DNA of 64,000 nt from Lingula anatina (lineage: Eukaryota > Brachiopoda > Lingulata > Lingulida > Lingulidae): assembly GCF_001039355.2 (NCBI RefSeq), contig NW_019775358.1, forward strand, positions 341,008-405,007, given 5' to 3'. Shown here piece after piece: positions 61,219 through 64,000 of the stretch. The translations under genes and the position numbers were made by a program. Position 1 is the stretch's first letter, and each line of letters opens with the position of its first letter. A model generated the notes under the pieces. It made no database searches. It was not told where the DNA came from and was given only the letters and a program-made list of their open reading frames with translations.

Positions 61219-62093
61219 TCTTGCAATAGTTAACGCCACTGGCGCTTTACCCACCTGGAGAAAATATATTTCGAACGTAAAATTTTTAAAAATGGACTGA
61301 GGTACAGGTAATAAGTATATATCAATGACAGCAAATGAATGTAGCTTTTGAACTCTATTTCAAGACCTTATGGATGACAGTAATGACGATTGCAGTACTA
61401 CAAAAAAGACCGTGTACTCCTCTGCCCATACCGTGAAAGCGTGGAAGGACAGTCAGAGCAAACCCTCCCTGCAGGGGAGCAGGACGTGTACCTTGTATTT
61501 TGATACTCTCTACAGTTCAACGTATGTAAAAGTGTCCTTCACGTCCGGTTCTTATTTCGATTGTGAAACAACCTTAACCTTCTATGACGGTTCCAGCACA
61601 TTATACAGCAATAAGGTGAGATTCCTGTACATTTCTACCTTGCCTTGTTTAACATTACGTTAAATATATCAAAGTATGTAAGATAATTTTTCATTCTTTG
61701 TCACCCTTCAGCTAAGAGGTACATGTATGTTTAGAGTAGTTATAAATAATACACTGTTGTTGTTCTGCATACTTATGTTTTGTTTAGGTAATCTTTTTGG
61801 GATAAATCCAGCGGTGACATGAGAATATATAACGGAATGGGCCTTTTAAAATAAATAAATAAAAACAGCCTAGAATTCAGACTTATCCCAATGCTAAATC
61901 ATTATTGCAGTTGAAGGCGATGACCTGTGGAGATTATTCCACAACGACCTTTTATTCCACGTCCAGATACCTTACTGTGAAGCTGACAACTACGAGTTCG
62001 AGTACTGACTATGACTTTACTTTCTACGTTTCCGAAGTTGACAGTAGCAGTAGCAGTAGCAGTAGCACAGGTACAGGTCGAAAACAACAATAA
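61037..62093 (+). CDS. Small secreted CUB-like protein
   Basis: Three exons: 61037-61118, 61365-61615 and 61911-62093 (stop TAA), with GT-AG borders in phases 1 and 0, 516 nt in all (171 residues). Residues 1-26 are a hydrophobic signal peptide (KKIPALFIVLCMMTMHG within it). The rest fits one CUB domain: four Cys (DDC, RTC, FDC, TCG), the CTLYFD strand, the vYDG-like FYDGSS motif, and alternating beta strands with many Ser/Thr. The C-terminus is EVDSSSSSSSSTGTGRKQQ, with the Ser run encoded by an agtagc repeat. CUB domains bind other extracellular proteins or glycans. There is no transmembrane segment, so the product is secreted. Intron 1 contains a (TTA)n run (61168-61219). Role unknown. Confidence 0.65.
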
Positions 62094-62564
62094 CCGGAAA
62101 TTGAGTTTTAATTCTAATTAAAATTATATGAACGCCATAGAGGTAAAAAAAGACCCAGAGTTCAGAGCTGCCGTTGAAAGCAAACAGTTTATTAACCGGC
62201 TTTATTTTTGATGATTTAAAAAAATTATCAAAAGCGACTGTAGTAACCGGGAATAAAAACGGTTCATGGAACATTCTGTAACATGCAAGAAATTGAAACA
62301 ATACAGTTTTAATTGCCTAAAAAGATTTTTAAAAAATAGCGTTTCTGCTATTGTCATTTTGAGTCCCCAAATTATATTAAATAGCTTATTTTCAGTGCCG
62401 TAAACATTTCATTTAGTGTAAACGAACAACATTATTTCTACATGATCAAATTTATATATTGTGAAATCATGACACTCATCTTACTTGTCTCTAATGATTT
62501 CCTTCTGCTCATCACCAATGTTATATATATTGTTTTTTATATGTTATTTATTATATAGTTGTTA

Positions 62565-63115
62565 TGTACAGACACACGTGTCTGTACATATAGCCATCAT
62601 CTGCGTCTGTCGTCGCCGTCGTCGCCGTCGTCGCCGTGCACTTTTACCGATAACACGATAAGTGGAAAACTGTTTTTTATTTCAGCTTGAAACTTACAGA
62701 ATTGATGAATATTCATAATACGCAGGTCAAGTTCGAAAATCAGCATGATCGGGTGACTTGTAGGGAAGTTATGCTGTTTTTTCACTTTTTTTTTCAGCAT
62801 ATATGCAGCACCGATAACACGATAAGTGGAAAAATGTTTTTTCTTTTGGTATGAAACTTCCCAACTGATGAATATTCATAATACGCAGGTCAAGTTCGAA
62901 AATCAGCATGATCCGGCCATTTTTAGGGAAGTTATGCTGTTTTTTAACTTTTTTCAACATATATGCAACATTAATACCACAATATAAGAAAAATGGCCAA
63001 TTGTCATTATACTCACAGGAGTGGTCAATCTTACTAAAATGTAGGTTCATTTCGAAAATCAGCATAATCAGGCCATTTAGAAGTTATACTGTTTTTCACA
63101 TTTCCTCAGATTCAA
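62565..63115. repeat. Inverted and tandem repeat element
   Basis: It starts with an 11-bp-arm inverted repeat, tgtacagacac ac gtgtctgtaca (about 62566-62589), followed by a cgtcgccgtcgtcgccgtcg tract. Three direct copies of about 150 bp then follow (about 62650-62805, 62810-62960 and 62970-63112) with the shared words gaaaatcagcatgatc and gggaagttatgctgttttt. The first two also share acacgataagtggaaaa and gatgaatattcataatacgc. No protein frame is consistent across copies. Confidence 0.65.
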
Positions 63116-63229
63116 TTCTTAGGCATGTTAACAGTCTCATTATTGAACTAATACGATACGTAAAAGTTTTCGTTTGACATTTCCTGCATCTTTACAACAT
63201 TGTTGGTTGATTATGTAAAAATGATGGTA

Positions 63230-63940
63230 AACTTGTTATCATGTATTATGTAATGAAGTGTCAAAAATGGAAATAAACTCATATTATTGCAGTTTGTCAG
63301 ATTCAATCATCCACTATGTTCAGAATCTCCGAATGGAGGAAATTGGACATTTAACACTGTTCTATTGATACTTTTCCCATCTCATCAATTTTCTTAGTTG
63401 GTCATATAAAAATGGCAGTAAAATGTTTATTTTGTTTTATGTTAAAAAGGTGTTAAAAATGGAAATAAACTAATTTCAGAACAGTGCTGTCTTGTTTACA
63501 TTTTGGCATTTTCAAGATGTGACTTTGAAGTTCCATGGGCCTGAAGACCTTTGCTAGTCACATTTTCTGAATATCTGTGAAACAAATATTTTATAATTAA
63601 AAATTGATGGTCATTAAGCTGTTAAACATTATGTAATATTGCATCAAAATTTGAAGAAACCCCTATTTTGGGCACTGCTTCCATGATGACCATTTAAGGA
63701 AAATCATGTCACTTACTGTTCTCAAACTTACAGGATAGAAACATGGGACTAAAATACAGCTTCAGTAGGCAATGCAGTCTGTTTGGTATTTTTATTTATT
63801 TATTTTTTTTTTTTTGGCAGTTAAATATGTGAAAATTAAATTTTTCACATATTGGCATTTTCAAGGTGTGACTTTAAAGTTCCATGATCACTAAATTTTC
63901 TAAAGCTTTAAATAAGTCATATCATTTTCCAATATTTTAG
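63230..63940. repeat. Imperfect direct repeats
   Basis: The pairs aaaaatggaaataaact (63262 and 63456) and ggcattttcaag-tgtgact with ttccatg (63506 and 63854) show local duplication. No gene was recognised. Confidence 0.5.
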
Positions 63941-64000
63941 GATGTCATAAAGAAGAGACTAGAAATCCAAAAGCAGAAACAAACTTTGTTACAAAAACAG
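63941..64000 (+). CDS. Partial exon at window edge, coiled-coil-like
   Basis: After a ttttag acceptor the last 60 nt are open and read DVIKKRLEIQKQKQTLLQKQ, a charged heptad-like helix rich in Lys and Gln. The exon continues beyond the window. It faintly resembles the coiled-coil region of RBM26/RBM27 RNA-binding proteins, but 20 residues are too few to name it. Confidence 0.4.

Overview
This is eukaryotic, almost certainly animal, DNA: every recognisable gene is split by GT-AG introns, about half the window is transposon-derived, and the assembly is a draft (an N-run at 43772-44096 and single N bases at 13270 and 17354). The AT-rich composition, small secreted Kunitz, C-type-lectin and CUB genes, and many Tc1-like, hAT-like, Harbinger-like and CR1/L2-like remnants suggest a marine invertebrate. 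A mollusc or brachiopod is my best guess, but the sequence alone does not settle this.

The first 30 kb is a segmentally duplicated accessory cluster. A dispersed noncoding block occurs at about 0.6-2.9 kb, 17.8-18.4 kb and 27.2-29.75 kb. Two paralogous minus-strand genes (A: 3580-7406; B: 19742-24719) encode short secreted proteins: signal peptide, an 18-nt microexon, CPxGxxCV cysteine-rich modules, then a terminal Kunitz/BPTI domain. Intron phases agree across both genes. Upstream of gene A lies an array of about 2-kb units (5.76-13.6 kb). Each unit joins a plus-strand LINE reverse-transcriptase fragment, itself carrying a TIR element, to a minus-strand TATA promoter plus signal-peptide exon. 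The last unit is cut before its exon, so three complete promoter/exon copies face a single set of downstream exons. Pieces of C-type lectin genes lie between the paralogs (15.9-17.4 kb), among LINE ORF1, Tigger-like and MITE remnants.

The centre (29.7-50.6 kb) is ordinary conserved genome. CFAP91, an axonemal radial-spoke-base protein, runs on the plus strand in 17 exons (812 codons). A PKNOX/Prep TALE homeobox gene runs on the minus strand in at least ten exons (545 codons). They converge tail to tail with only about 150 bp between the apparent polyadenylation sites.

From 50.6 to 64 kb the window is accessory again: MITEs, a foldback element with a Harbinger-like MITE nested inside, an array of at least seven 0.5-1.2-kb units containing decayed Tc1/mariner transposase 3' ends, a compact three-exon secreted CUB-like gene (61037-62093), short tandem repeats, and the first 20 codons of a coiled-coil-like exon running off the right edge.
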